Shown: in pieces, positions 35,081 through 47,740 of the stretch
How positions within the stretch are numbered: position 1 is the stretch's first letter
How the letters are laid out: the number at the start of each line of letters is the position of its first letter
From: Bactericera cockerelli
Taxonomy: Eukaryota > Arthropoda > Insecta > Hemiptera > Triozidae
Length of the DNA stretch: 64,000 bases
Assembly (NCBI GenBank): GCA_024516035.1
Contig: CM044964.1
Location: 24,373,333 to 24,437,332, forward strand
Direction of reading: 5' to 3'
Program-made: the position numbers and the translations under genes
Notes under the pieces: generated by a model
The model's database searches: none
What the model was told of the DNA's origin: nothing
Seen by the model: only the letters and a program-made list of their open reading frames with translations

Positions 35081-35794
35081 TTAATTCTAAGTTTTACAAA
35101 AGCTCACAATGATATCTCTCATCATCTGATATCACAAAAGTGAATAATACAAATATGACAACTTTTTTTTAAACTTACACAAAATTTCATTTGTTTTGGC
35201 CCAAGTGGCGCCTAATATGGCCACCAGCTTTTGTTCTCTCATTCCCGCATTAAGTTTCCCTTGTTTCACTTCCGATAAATTTCTAATATTAGAAATCGGA
35301 AGTACTTTTGTTTCATTTTATAAACGTAGACTGAGATTTTATAATTGATTTTTTTGTGTAAATAGTATGTATGATTAAGTTTCTAAGTTTCACTTTTTGT
35401 TATTTTTTTTAACTTAGTTATGTGTCGATTTACTTGGTCAGCTTCTAGGCTTTTAACTGCCTTAATTTTTTGCTCAAATGAACTACACCTAATGGACTAT
35501 GTTTTTTTTTTTTTTTTTTTTGCGTTTTTCTGTTCAAAAATGATCATTAATAAATCAACCTTCCAAATTAGCTGTTTGAAGTTGTTATTATTTTTTTTTT
35601 TAAACCTTTTTTTTATACAAAAAAAACACTGTTTACAAGTAAAATTCCAATCTCACAAGTGATTACTATTCTAGAACCGTCTAAGTAAGACCTGAATTGT
35701 TGACAACTTGTTCGGAACACCTTCAGAAAGAAATTGGAACCTCAACGGTCACCTTGGGAGCCCATATTTTCAGATTTTTAATAATAATAAATCT
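35081..35794. other. Clean AT-rich sequence, no gene
   Basis: A SINE C tail fragment (gatatcacaaaagtgaataa) is at about 35110-35165. The rest is T-rich with no recognised feature. Confidence 0.45.
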
Positions 35795-36010
35795 AATGAG
35801 GTAGCTCAGTGGTAAAGACACTCTGTGAATCCAGAGATAGCAGAGGTCGTGTGTTCGAAACCCAGTCGGGACATGACAAGTTATCTTCTTCCAATTTGTG
35901 ATTTTTACCACATAATAATGTGTCTTGCTTGAGCTTACTGCTGGAATAATGGGACTTAATAGTCCTAATCGGGCAGTACATAAATAAGGTGATATTATTA
36001 TAATAAGGGC
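35795..36010 (+). mobile_element. SINE family D copy, head truncated
   Basis: Starts at gaggtagctcagtggtaaag and includes the gtgttcgaaacccagtcggg T-arm and the full body to a gatattattataa tail. Confidence 0.88.
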
Positions 36011-36295
36011 AAAGCAAAGCTAATAGGTCAAAAACAAAAAAAATCTTCAACTTTCTTTCATCTTTAAAGTATAGAAAGTATTAACCAACTTTTCGCTATC
36101 AAGCAACTGACTTTAGGTGTAGTTCAATGACCATTATGCTTTTTCGGCGGAAAAGATTTTGGTTGGTCACAGGGTGGAATTATTAAGTGGTCTTATGAAT
36201 CCCTTCTGTCCAGCCTCATAGGAAATCTTATTCTGCGTCGGAACCACCCGGTACAAAATAATATTTCAACCATAAATATTACAAAGCCAGCATTT

Positions 36296-36640
36296 GGGGC
36301 CACATTGTGAGGCAGGATTAAAATTTAGCTAAGCCTTACAGGCCTGACTCAAGTTGGAATTATCAACCAATCACAGTTAATATTACTTGTAATAAATATT
36401 ACAAGTAATTTATTACAATATTACTTGTAATAAAAATAAAACTTACTTAAAAAAAAAAAATATTAAATCTAATCCTGTTTTATGATTCGGACTTTAGGGC
36501 CACATTCTGAAACAGGATTGAAGTTAAGCTAGGCTAGACACGCCCTCAAGTCGGAGCTTCAACCAATCACAGCTCACTATAGTCCGAGTTAAGGGATAGT
36601 GTCCACTTGATTAAATCTAATGCTGATTCATAATTCGGCC
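36296..36640. mobile_element. Two adjacent MITEs with GGGCC...GGCC ends
   Basis: The first (about 36296-36491) starts ggggccacattgtgagg and ends aatcctgttttatgattcgg. The second (36497-36640) starts gggccacattctgaaacagg and ends gctgattcataattcggcc. Ends within each are imperfect inverted repeats. Both share caaccaatcacag in the centre. Fragments of the family lie at 3240-3335 and 13210-13240. Confidence 0.65.
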
Positions 36641-36750
36641 ATACGTCTTCCAATTTCTTCAAAGTTGGGGCTTTAATTCTTCCCTTATGATTCATAATTC
36701 GGCCATATTTCTTCCAATTTCTTCAAAGTTGGGGCTTTAATTCTTCCCTT
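36618..36750 (+). repeat. 60 bp direct repeat, two copies
   Basis: tcataattcggccata followed by cttccaatttcttcaaagtt and ggggctttaattcttccctt occurs twice back to back. It extends from the MITE end, so it looks like a local duplication. Confidence 0.85.
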
Positions 36751-37004
36751 CCGGAAAAAAATATTATCCGATTGGCTAACTTTATTTTCTGTCTTCTCTT
36801 TTCCATTTGGGAATGATCTCAACTTCATGTCAAGAAAAAGAAATAGCAATTCTGCCATTACCTTTCAGGTAAGAAAAGGTAAAATTACCTTTTAAGGTAA
36901 TAGAGGGTAAAGTTAGCCTTGTGTTCCCAAGATTATCTACTCACCATGACCCGTATATTCAAAAAAACGTTTTTAATTCCATGCCTTGTACATGTTACTC
37001 AAAT

Positions 37005-37145
37005 ACATGTTCATATAATATAATGTTACTCAAATTATGATACATGTATGTTACTCAAAAACATGTAGGTGCGTATGATGTTACATGTATGTCACTCAAA
37101 AACATGTAGGTACATAATATGATGTTACATTTATGTTACATGTAA
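37005..37145 (+). repeat. Short minisatellite around atgttactcaaa
   Basis: The phrases catgtatgttactcaaaaac and atgtaggt recur about four times with variable spacing. Confidence 0.8.
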
Positions 37146-37267
37146 AATGTAACCCATACCCACCAACAGTTTCATAATCGCTAATGGATAGATTTAATCA
37201 TCAACTAAATGATCAATCATCAACTTAACGATCAATCATCAACTTAACGATGAATTCATTAACAATC

Positions 37268-37556
37268 AAATGTCTACCGGGACCTTGCTTGCCATGAGGA
37301 AACCTACGGCGTCCAGAACCTACAAAAAAAATTGTTTTCAAATTTTGTCTTTAGTTGTTTGTAAGGGATACCATCCGATGCGCTCGTGTTGACCCAGCAC
37401 CTAAAATAGGAAGTATTGTGTCACCTCTTGCCCATCAGAGGGGAGGCATACTACGGGATGGGCAGGCTTCAACACAGACCATAAGCGTCTACAGTAGCTC
37501 CTGTTTCATGGCTACGAAATAAAAAGGCTGTGAATCACTTCTTTAAAGTTCACGGT
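37268..37556 (+). repeat. Interspersed repeat, family B, second copy
   Basis: Matches 795-985 over gtaagggataccatccgatg, ggaagtattgtgtcacctc, catactacgggatgggcagg and agcgtctacagtagctc. Like the first copy it ends at aaaggctgtgaatcac. Confidence 0.75.
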
Positions 37557-38169
37557 TAAATATGTCCATGAATGACTAATGTCCATTAGTGAATATGCTA
37601 CCGGTAGAAAGACATGTTTATGCTACTCAAAGAAGACATGAAGGCATCAGGGGGAAAAAGAACAGAGTCACAAAATCAACAAAAAATTCAGGAGAGCGAT
37701 TTTAAATCTAAACTAAAGAGAAGTATTATTATTTGTGGTTGATCACTGCAAAAACTGGCACATCAGAAGACGCAACCTCACAGAAAACCTAGCAGTACAG
37801 AGCATTCCGGTCCAACCCAGGCTGGGTGAGGATATCTCCGTGCGTTTTTCCCTGTGTACACGTTTTCAAAAACCAAATATCTCGAGACTCTGACCTCTTA
37901 TCCCATGTTTGGTCTTACCTATAAAAACCACTTCCTATGCGCAGTAAAATGACGCAATAAATCATTTTTCAAAATTTTGGACTCTGTTCTTTTATCCCCT
38001 GATGTCTTCACATGATTTGTGAAAAGTACAATAAAAAATCGTATTTTTTATACATAAAAAATAAATGTTCTCCTTTATTTCGTTTTTCTCTCTCTTGCTT
38101 ACAGATAAGTCACTCAAGCATTCTTACAGATAACAAACAGATTTATTCAGTCGAATCTGGGTATAAGAC
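37557..38169. other. No gene seen; SINE-like fragment
   Basis: aacccaggctgggtgaggat near 37815 resembles the SINE E body. Otherwise unrecognised. Confidence 0.4.
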
Positions 38170-38412
38170 CGTGCACTGGTGGTCAAGTGGTTAACGCGCT
38201 AGTCTGGTAATCCAGATAGCGTAGGGACCCGTTAGTTCGAATCCCACCCAGTGCATGAATTTTTCCTCATTAATTTGAGTTTGTGAATATAATAATAAGA
38301 TTCTGACGGTTAGGTGGTAGAAAATGGTGTGAGCATTAACCTCGCCTGGAGATTACTTTCCACTAGAGTGTTGTTGTTGTGATGATGATGATGATGATGA
38401 TTATTATTATTA
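38170..38412 (+). mobile_element. SINE family A, most complete copy
   Basis: The tRNA-like head is complete: gtgcactggtggtcaagtgg, ttaacgcgctagtctggtaa, and the B box gttcgaatcccacccagtgc. The body (cctcattaatttgagtttgt, ggttaggtggtagaaaatgg) and a (GAT)/(ATT) tail follow. Use it as the local reference for the other A copies. Confidence 0.9.
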
Positions 38413-38546
38413 AAAGAAAATTCAAAGGACTGGAATTTTTGTCTCTTAGGTGTAACTTATAAAGAGTATATTTTCACTTGTTCAAAGGTAAATTCGACCA
38501 GGAAATTTTTCACTTATAGACAGTTTCGACTGAATTAGGATAGAAT

Positions 38547-38810
38547 ATATCGTTGTCCCAAACACGAAGTGACGTATCTCAAAAAATGGACATTTGAGAT
38601 TTTTGGCGTATCTAGTTCTAATCATGGTTTTTTATCACCTCACGAAGTGGCCTATCTCTATCTCAAAGCGTTCCAATTTTATGAGTATATTTAATTTCGG
38701 CGTATATTGTTTCGAATATTTCTTTCAAAGAACGAGCTGACGTATCTCGATTTACGCTACTAAAGTTTGTATTTTGAAGATACGCCACTTCGTGTTTGGG
38801 ACGACGATAT
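38547..38810. mobile_element. MITE with CGTYGTCCCAAACACGAAGTG ends
   Basis: The left end atatcgttgtcccaaacacg and the right end cgtgtttgggacgacgatat are inverted over about 30 bp with two or three mismatches. Inside, the module acgaagtg(a/g)cgtatct recurs several times. No coding frame is present. Confidence 0.8.
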
Positions 38811-38812
38811 AA

Positions 38813-39690
38813 TATGGTCGATACTAAGAAAATTAAACCAATATTCTGCTATTATTAGTATCGTGCTGACAAACCAAGCATTGGTGGAGGTAGTTAGGAT
38901 GCTAGATGTAATGTAAACTTGTAAACAAGCGATAAAATAGATTCGTGGATTATATCCTACCCAATGCTTGGATTCATCCTCATTTATTTGAGATTGTGGA
39001 GGGTAACACCCCATGCAGTTGAAAGCGACGTTAAACCCCCAAAAAAAAGTGAGAACAGATTTTAAAAATGTCAACAGTGAGTATCTTCAATCATGTATAA
39101 TTCTGCTTTCTAATAGTCAAAATATAGAGGGAAAAAAATCATTTTCCGTATGAAAATTTATTACAAAAATAAAGAATAATACAAAAAATTGGGAAACTTT
39201 CTCTTTACACTAACGAGATACAAAAATATCTATTTTCAAGCAATGAAGAAGGGGAGAAATTTTTCTATACAAAAAAAATGATTTTTTGGTAGCGAACCGA
39301 ACAGTCCCAAGAAATATCAAATATCGGTCATGTTCGCTCCCACCAGAAAGCGTAGTCCACAGTGATAAAAACTATCACCAACACGAGTAGCTATAGTTCA
39401 ATTTGACCGTCAAAGCTGGACAGATAGTCCCATTAAATCAACGGTTAAATATCACACTCCTTCAGGTAAAGAAAGAAGGAAGCCATAACTACAGCGGAAA
39501 ACACTTTCTTGGAGCTGTTAGAAAATGACTAAAGCCATTTTCAGCCAGCCTAGAGGTAAAACGTTTTATAGTGGACTGTAGAAAGCCAGGACTTTAAGTC
39601 TCATTACATCAATAATGAATGATGTTCTTCCTACAGTCCCAAGCGTAATGCATTAACACATGAGGAAAAAAATAATAACATCACAAGAGA
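38813..39690. other. Non-coding; one SINE-like 3' end
   Basis: At about 38995-39050, cccatgcagttgaaagcgac and an A-run match the retroposon-like end at 20970. The remainder shows nothing recognisable. Confidence 0.45.
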
Positions 39691-39694
39691 AATT

Positions 39695-40560
39695 TAATAA
39701 CATATAACTCCCAGAAAAAAATTCTAATAATAATTGTGGGTTGGTTACTCTCACTAAAACACCATCAATTGGGGTTAGTTACTCCCGCTAGAAGAAAATT
39801 CCTTCAGGACAAACAACTCCCAGATAGACAATATAAATCTTGACAGGTGTGGAAAAGAGAACTCCCATTTTTTTCTTTCTTTTTTTAAGAAAAACAAAAA
39901 GTCTCAAAAATTGGGGTCACCTAAAAAACAATTTCTTTTAGTAGGTATGGGTTAAATAGCTCCTATTTAGACACGTTTAAAAGTTGGGCTGGACAATGTG
40001 GTATAAAACATATATCAGTAAATAACTGTTTTTTTTTTTTTTTACTCCTTTAAGCTCTGTCCCGGAACTGTTTAACACATTACTTCGGGACAGCATAATG
40101 CCATTGGGGCATACATCATAAACATTACTAAGTATATTATTACTATACTAATTGTTCTCTACATTATACATAATAAAATAACTGTTAACAAAGCCCAAAA
40201 CGTACATCAGTAAATAACTTTTAACAAAGCCCATTGCAACAATGATCCCAACTGGTTACTGATGGAAAAAAAAAAAATTCCATACCTCGAACCAGAGGTA
40301 CAGTTCTTCTGTACACTGTTCCCAAAAAACAATTATTCAAATAACTGGGGTAAATAACTCCCATAACAACAACTATTCCCCCTAGTTACTGGGGTAAATA
40401 ACTCCCATAACAAAAACAATTTCCCCTAGTTACGGGGGTAAATAACTCCCATAACAACAACGATTCTCCCTGGTTACTGACCAGAATTTTTTTTGCAAGG
40501 AGTAAATAGCTCCCATCAGGAAACTTCCCAGTAACCAGGGAGCAACAACTATATCAATAA
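39695..40560. repeat. Degenerate tandem repeat around ggtaaataactccca
   Basis: Blocks such as gggtaaataactcccataac and ccctagttactgg recur at roughly 60 bp spacing, clearest at 40340-40480, with more diverged copies from 39700. A family related to 1943-2000 (tgtcccggaactgtttaaca) sits at about 40060-40095. Confidence 0.65.
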
Positions 40561-40929
40561 GCGTCATTAAATATCAACATAGGCCTCTTATCATGTTGAA
40601 ACAACACTGGCCCGTCAGAGCACCTGTGTTAAGCACCGTCAGTCTTGACCAGTAATCAGATGATTGACGGGCAGGATGGCCAGATATGAACCAAGCAACA
40701 AAGCATATGGTCATCAAACTATGTTGACTCTGACCAACCTTTTGTCATAGGCGATTTCAGTCTAACCCCACTCCATTGTCCAACACAAAAGGGAAATTTA
40801 GTCTACAATTCGACTTCTAACAGACAAAAATATGGTCAAGAATCTGACTTGAAATAGACAAAAATTTGGGCTAAAATCTGACTGACTTCTAATAGACAAA
40901 AATTAGGTCACTACAAACCGTAGCAAACG
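40561..40929. other. No feature recognised
   Basis: Contains three loose copies of tctgactt(g/c)...agacaaaaat near 40815-40905. The damaged block starts directly after. Confidence 0.4.
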
Positions 40930-43254
40930 AAAATTGGTAGCAAAACATAAAAAATTTTTAAGTTTCAAGGGAAAAATTTTAGAGAAAAGGGGAGGGGGGG
41001 GAAGAGGTTTTTTAAATTTTGTACAATTTTTCAAGACAGGGGGAAAAATAGGGGGGAAATCATATAAAACCTTTTTAAAACACACAAAGGGTACAAAAAA
41101 CTGGGGGGGTGTGGTGGTCTATTTTTTCCCGGGCACCCCCTTGCAAGCTACCTGCTCTCTGGGGGGGAAACAAACAGGCTGGAAAATTCCCCCGCTTCCC
41201 CCCTCAAATGAAAAGAAAAAAAAAATTTTTTGGGTTTTTTTAGTTCTTTTTTTGACTAAAACTTAAAAAGGAAAACGTTTTTAAAAAATTTTGAAAGTTT
41301 GTTTAAATTTTTTAAAAAAAAAAAAAAGGAAAAACCCCAAAAAAAAATTCTCAAAAGGGAAGGGTTTGTTTTTCCTTACTAAATGCCCCCTTTATTTAGG
41401 GAAAAACCCTTTAAAACCCCTGGTAATGTTTTAGGGTGGGGGGCCCTTTTTTTGGGGGGGGGTCCCCAAAGGGGGGCTTTTTTTTGGGGAAAACTTTTCA
41501 AACCTAAATTTTGGTTTGGGGCAAATTTTTTTCCCCGGGGAAAAAATCACCCCTTTTCAAAATTATTTTGCAAAAAAAGTTTTTAAATTTATTCCCAAAA
41601 AAAAAAACCCCTTTTTAAAAATTTTAATTTTCCCCAAAACAAATCCAAAACCCCCCCATTTTATTAGGGCCCCCTTTAACTAAGGGCAAAAAAAATTCTA
41701 AAATTATTTAATACAAAACCCCTTCCTTTTCGTTTTTAAAGCCCCCAAATTTTCCCCCTTTACCTGGTCTTTTTGAAATTCAGGGGGCCCGGTTTTGAAA
41801 TGGGGGAGGGGGGGCCCCCTTCGCTAGGGCCCCTAAATTAAAAATTTTTTTCAAAATTTTTTAATTTAATCCCCTCAACGGGAAAAATTTAAAAACCCCT
41901 TTTTAAAAAAATTTATTTAATTCAAAAAACCCCTTTTTAGGAAATAAACCCCTTTTTTGAGGATAAAACCCCCTTTTTTTAAAAATACCCCCCTTTTTTT
42001 AAATACAATAAACCCCAAAATTAAAAAATCCCCCTTTTTGAGTTTATGCCCCTTAATTCCTTTCCGGGCGTTTAGGTGGGAGGGGGGGGCCCGGGGTCAC
42101 GGGGGGCCTCCTTTAATTTTTAAACTCTTCTTTAAAACCCCCCATTTAAATACAAACCCCCTTATTTTTAAAACCCCCCAAAATTTGCCAAACCCGGTTT
42201 TTAGGGTCGAGGGGGCCCCACCTGGCCAAGGGAAAAGGGGTTTTTTGGGAAATTTCAACAAATCTAAAAACCCCCTTTTTAAAAAAACCTTTTTTATTTA
42301 TTACCCCCCTGCAATTTTCAAATTAAAAACCCCCTTTTTTAAACAATCCCCCTTTTTTTAAGTTACCCCTTTATTTTTTAAACCCCTTTTTAAAAACAAT
42401 CCCCCCTTTTTTTAAGTAAAAAACCCCTTCATTTGAAATGGGGCCCCCTTTTTTTTTTACCGGTCGTTTTCCCCAAAAAAAAAGGGGAAACTTACCCGGG
42501 GGGCTTTTTTTACAAAATTTCAACAAATCCTTTTAAAACCCCCATTTGTACAAACCCCTTTATTTAAAAAAATTTTCCCCTTCCCAAAGTCAGTTTTAAC
42601 AAACTTATTTTCCTTTCCCAAAAAAATGCCCCCTTTTTTTAAAATTTAGTCTTTTTTGGGGGAAAATTTAATCAAATTCCCCCAAAAAACCCCCTTTAAA
42701 AAGGTACAAAAAACCCCTTTTTTAAAATATTTTAATGCTCCCCCTTAACTCATTTTTAATAAAAAAAAAATACCCCCCATTTAAAACAAAACAGGGCAAA
42801 AAATTTAAAATTTTTTAAAATTTTATTTTGGAAATGCCCCTTAATTCTGGGATGAGCGGGTTTTTCCCTCCATTGCGGGAAAGAATAACTTTAACCTAAT
42901 GGTAGGGCCGAAACCCAGCCCTTACTTACGGGGACGAATTCTGTGGTAAAATTCCCGAGGGTAAACTGGATTTGGATACGGAGTATCACAAACCGTTAGC
43001 CCGAAAAAGCGTTCTATTTCTAGAAAATTTTTTTTTCTTTTCTTTCTAGAAAAATTTTTTTTCTTTTCATTTTCTAAAATTTTTAAATTCTATTTAAAAA
43101 AAAAAAAACGACAGAGTAGCTTGATGAAAAGGACCTTGTTCGGGGCTGGTTAATTAACAAAAAATTATAAAGCTTCGAATATTGTACAACACAAATATTT
43201 TTTTTAATAAGTTTCAATTTGGTTAAAACTTTCGTTTTTCCCCACGAAAAATTT

Positions 43255-43350
43255 CCCCCTTTTTTCAAAACGCCGATACGGGACGAACCACGACCCCCCC
43301 AGTTACAAATCCCCCCCACCTTAACGACCCGGGGAGAGGTCACTCTCCCA
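43255..43350 (-). mobile_element. Damaged SINE family C copy
   Basis: The order of motifs (gggacgaaccacga, ccagttacaaatcc, ccaccttaacgacc, gagaggtcac) follows the SINE C minus strand seen at 17765-17850. C-runs have swallowed several bases. Confidence 0.6.
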
Positions 43351-44376
43351 TCAAGGGAAAGAATTTTTTTACGGATGATCAACTACCAACACGCCACAAT
43401 CGCCAAAACAGCCAGAAGGCTTTAATTGAAGCTGTAACACTCACTTTTTTAAAGGTTTCCCCAGAAACGCTTTTTTGTTAAAAAACTCAATTCTTTAGAA
43501 CCCAAATATGAATACCCTGTTTGGATAGTCAAGACTGCTGAGGCAATTTATTATATTTTATTTTTTTTCTGTTTTTAAATATGTTCCTTTAATAAAATTT
43601 TTCGAATTTTATTACCCCTCGGGCCTTTTAACCCCCCCTTTTCGACAAACACTTGGGTTTCTTCTTTATTTTTATTTTTTTTTTTAACTTTACTAAAACA
43701 AAGTACAATGGTAACGTTTAAAAAAAAGAAAAAAAAAAAAAAAAAAAAAAAACAAACAAATAAAGACAAAAAATTATAAAAGGGGAAAATAAAAATATTT
43801 ACCAAAGGGCGGGGGTTTTCCTTTAACCCCACCCCCCTTTTTGTGTCCCCTTTCTTCCCGGCCAAAATTTTTTACTTTCCAAAACCCGCTTTTTCCTTTG
43901 GCTAAGGTGACAACCAGCCCTTTACGACAACTAAACCATTTTAAACCATGGGAAGATTTGGAGGAAAAATTTGGCGAAAAGGGGAAAAAAGGGGGGTGGA
44001 AGAGAGTCTTTAAATGGAAAACCCTTGTGCTGAAAAGGAAACAATGGCCCTTCGTTCCAAAATACCTATTAACAAAACCGGCCCGCGTCTCTCAAATTGG
44101 AACGTAATTCCTTTTGGTTGCTTCAAAAAAATGAAGACAGGACTCCCCTTTTTTTAATCTGCTCTTTTTATGCTTCCCATAAAATGAATTTAACAAAAGA
44201 ATAAAAAAAGCGAGTTCTTTAGTTTCAAAATGTTTTTAACCTCCAATTAAAAAAAGTAAAAAAAATATTGAAAAAAAGAAATTCTTTTTGAGCTGGGTGG
44301 GGGGGAAAACAAAAATTAAGTGGGCCCCCGCTGGGGAAGGGGGGTTACACAGAAATAGAATTGAATTAATCAACAT

Positions 44377-44412
<36 letters not shown>

Positions 44413-45283
44413 AATAAAACATCAGACCAACACCCTGCGAAACCCCCTACTTTGGGCACCCGGGCCCCCTTACTTCAAGTTTGACGGCCCAGAATTCTCA
44501 TGGGAAAAAGGCTCCCCCGGATGGCCCTTACTGGGGGGGGGGTGAAAATTAAAAATTTGGGGGGGGAAAATAAACCCTTGAAACTACATTTTTCAACCCG
44601 CATTAATGACTTTAGGACATTTGGGAAAAACCTTTTATTTAAGGTAATTGTTTAAAATGGGGAAAAAACTTGAGTCCAAACAACCATTTTTTCCCAAAAA
44701 GTGCAGTTCCACAAAAACCCCAATTCTCACACCGACCTCAAACAGGAATCATTTGGGGTTTTTATTTGGAAAAAATTTCCCTTCTAATAAACGAAATTTT
44801 TACATTTTCATTTTTTGAGAAAAATGACATATTTAGGCAAAACAATTAATTATTTCCCCAAAGAAAAAAATGGAAAAAATTAAAAAAAAAAAAATTAATA
44901 AAAAATATTCCCAAAAAAGGGGGGGGTTTATTGCTTTTGGGGTTTTTCCCCCAACCCTTCCCACAAAGGGCTCGCTCCGAAAACCGACCACTATTGGACC
45001 GTCTTCACAAGATAAAAATTAAATAAAAAAAAAGGGGGACTGGAGATAAAACTAATCCCATTCCTTCACAAAATTTTTGGTCCTAAAAAATTAAAAAAAA
45101 AAAATCACCCAAAGCAAAAAAAAAGGACTGCTCCAAAGATGACTACGAGGAAGACCGACTAAAGATCGCCACTAAAAGTCCACCCCACGAGTAAAAACTC
45201 GCTCAAAAAATCCGGTACTAAAAAACCCTCCGGGAAAAACCTCCTTTAAAAACCACTCAAAAAAAGAGGAAAAATCACCTTAC

Positions 45284-45435
45284 CCGACGGGAAACTTCCC
45301 CAGGGCCGGCTGAAAAGGACTCCCCCCCGTCAGGCGAAACCCCCCCCAACCCCGGGGCCAACCCCCGGGCACTTGTCCAGAAAGGGCCCGAGGGGGCCCG
45401 GAAGTGGGCCTCGTACTTCAACCCCCCCTGGAAAA
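45284..45435 (-). pseudogene. IPO5: Importin-5 exon in damaged sequence (position and ends approximate)
   Basis: On the minus strand the text reads ttgaagtacgaggcccactt (LKYEAHF), then ctggacaagtgcccg (LDKCP), then ggagtccttt with cagccggccctgg (GESF, QPAL). It closes with a donor-like gtcgg|gtaagg. This order fits the importin-5 segment just after the DEDYDE loop region, where the family has a KY..(H/Y)F motif, a PEVRQAA helix and a YGG motif. Frame breaks fall in C/G runs, so I attribute them to sequence error rather than gene decay. It lies downstream of the clean exons, as gene order requires. At least one exon between this and 48072 is not located. Confidence 0.6.
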
Positions 45436-46585
45436 ATCTGGAAAAAGGAAGAAAACGTTACCAAAAAAATTTTCCCCCCCACGTCAACTTAGCCCACAGT
45501 GAGTTACCAAAAAATTGTCTTTTTCAGACGATTTGGTTGACATCCTTTCCTCCAATTTCGGTCCCCGACCCCTTTCGGCTGACACAAATTTTAAAAATTG
45601 GGTTATATTCTGGGGGGGTTGAGGAAATTTTCCTTTTTTTTAATGTAACTACTGGGGGCCACTAATAACCTCACTTCCACCAGCCTGGCCGGGAATGCCT
45701 TCCAAACACCGAGGGTTTTTCAAGGCAGCGGGGTGAAAACTTCTGACTGGCCCCTTTTTTGGGGCCCACCCAGGGGGAATTATAAAGGGGTAGCAAATTT
45801 TTGTGAGTTTTCCCTGGGGGTAAACCCCCCCCGTGATTATCATGGCCTTTAAAAAACGAAACCAAAAAAAAAGTAACATTTATGGGGACTTTTTTTTCTT
45901 GTATTTCCAAAAAATTTTTCAAAACCATAAAAACAGTTTCATTTAACTTTATAAAAAAAAAACGGGTTGGTTCTTTTTAACATTATCCCCAAAAACGGAC
46001 CGCATGACAGAGGGCCACAAATTTCAAAAAAACACTTAAAAATTGCCCAACCATAAATTTTTCCCATGAAAAAAAGAAACAATTTTCCAAAAAACTTTTT
46101 TTTTCAAGAAAGGAAGCTGAAACCATATAAGTAACAGTCCCACAAATGGGGGAATCATAAAATAAAAGACCATTCCTTAATGAAAATTAGCTTAACCATA
46201 TAGGTCCATCTCAAATTTTAATACCTTTAAAACTTACCTACAGATGTAAAAAACAGGGCCCCACGGGTTGGACCCGGGCTGTTTTCCTTCAACAGGGGCA
46301 CAAAGTGTGCACATTTTGTAAAGTGGGGGGGGAAGTCGCTTTGGGGTCGGGAAAAGCGGAATATTATTTAGGAAAAAAAGGGGTGGTAAATTATAGATGA
46401 CAGGGCTGTGAAATTGAAAAAAAAATGAAATAAAAAATTTTTTATTAAAAAAAAAAAAAATTTTTTTTTAAAAACCTCCCCGGGGCCTGATTTTTTTGCC
46501 AAACCCGCCCCGTTTAAAGGTCCCCTTTAAAGTTATTTAACTTTTGGGGTTTCTGCAAAGGGGTAACCCCTCCCAAAATGCCGTA

Positions 46586-47114
46586 AAGTTTAAAATAAAA
46601 AAAGGTAATAATAATGAATGAATGTAGTAACTGGGGCGTTGAAGCCAAAAGACCTAATTTTCCCAGTTACTGGTGGAGGTTTAACGAAAAAAAGCCGCTG
46701 GTTCAGTAACGCTACTACGAAAGGTGTATTAACGAGCATTAAATTTACACGGAAAGATAAAAGGAAGAAATAGACTACGACTACGAAATGAGATTGGAGG
46801 GTCATACCTTGAGTACTTGTACCAAGTACTTACGGGGCTTACGCCTTTAGAAGTAAATCAAAGGTGGTAGATAGAGGTACCGAATTTCTAGCTTTCTTTG
46901 TAAGATCATATATGATATGCCTATTTGCCTATCATCTGTTATCGAAGTGTTATATATCTAACAGTTAGGGGCGTAGAGATCGAGTGATAGGCGCGGGGAA
47001 AGTATTCAAACTAGAGTCACATGGCGTGAACAAATAATATTGCTTACTTTATGCTGTAATAATACACCTTATTTTAAAGTGCGATTACAATTGATTTCAC
47101 ATTCATCTTCTTCT
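46586..47114. other. Clean sequence, no gene recognised
   Basis: Normal base composition resumes. No exon-like or repeat-family match is seen. Confidence 0.4.
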
Positions 47115-47178
47115 TGTTGTAGCCAGCTTGGCTGGAGGGGTGAAAGATGGTCTCCAACCAACTTTATTTCAAAGTTGG
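47115..47178 (+). repeat. Interspersed repeat fragment (same family as 1-75)
   Basis: gttgtagccagcttggctgg, aggggtga, gatggtctcc and caactttat match the complement of the window's first 70 bases. Confidence 0.6.
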
Positions 47179-47344
47179 TTCGTAGTGAATCACACATTCT
47201 ATGTGCGATCAACCATCATGAGGACTTGGGACTTTTTCTGTATAAGCCATTAAACCCTTGGGAAACAGCAAGCTAGTCTGGCCTTTTAACTGTTGACTAG
47301 TCCGTTCGCTGTTACTAGACCTCTAGCGAGACACTGTTCTTCTC

Positions 47345-47740
47345 CAAATACAACAACACTGATATGAGTTATTATTATCAGCATAAAAATGGTGTGAATT
47401 ATTCAACACTTCTGTTAAATCATTTATATACATTGAGAATAAGATAGGACCAAGGATACTTCCTTGTGGTACACCACAGCGAATTGAATAGTACTGAGAA
47501 TAAAATTATCATTTACCACAACATATTGATTTCGACCATTGAGATATGAACTAAACCAGTCAACAGATTCCGGTGAAAAATTAAAAATCTTTTTCAGCTT
47601 AACTAAAAGAATGTCAAAGTCTATGGAATCAAATGCTTTGCTGAAATCTGATAGTACAAGTAATGATAATTTGGTATTATCCATTCCTTTTCTAATATCT
47701 TCTGTGATTCTCAATAATGCAGTATTTGTGCATTATAAAA
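47345..47740 (-). pseudogene. Fragment of a non-LTR retrotransposon reverse transcriptase
   Basis: On the minus strand the frame from 47714 reads LLVLSDFSKAFDSIDFDILL, the RT palm A block (usual D.SKAFD.V.H..LL). WFSSYLNGRNQYV, typical of jockey/CR1-type LINEs, follows. After a frame change near 47490 the GVPQGSILGPILFSMYIND block appears, then FYADN where the catalytic YADD is expected. The fragment is 5' and 3' truncated, frameshifted and has lost the second active-site aspartate, so it is dead. It lies in the importin-5 3' region, in the same orientation as that gene. Confidence 0.85.

Larger units (their letters stand above)
40930..46585. other. Second homopolymer-dominated, low-quality block
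   Basis: Same texture as the first block, with more legible parts. Damaged versions of SINE C (43255-43350, minus) and repeat F (43690-43830 and 44885-44965) can be recognised, as well as one importin-5 exon (about 45284-45435, minus). Finding known families in altered form shows that base-calling or consensus failure, not biology, explains the texture. Confidence 0.8.

Noticed and set aside
45649..45928. Possible further importin-5 exon on the minus strand
   Set aside because: The legible residues do not follow any importin-5 segment I can recognise, and sequence quality is too low to decide.
47424..47714. Host gene with an RT-like motif
   Set aside because: It is a truncated, frameshifted LINE fragment with a mutated YADD box.
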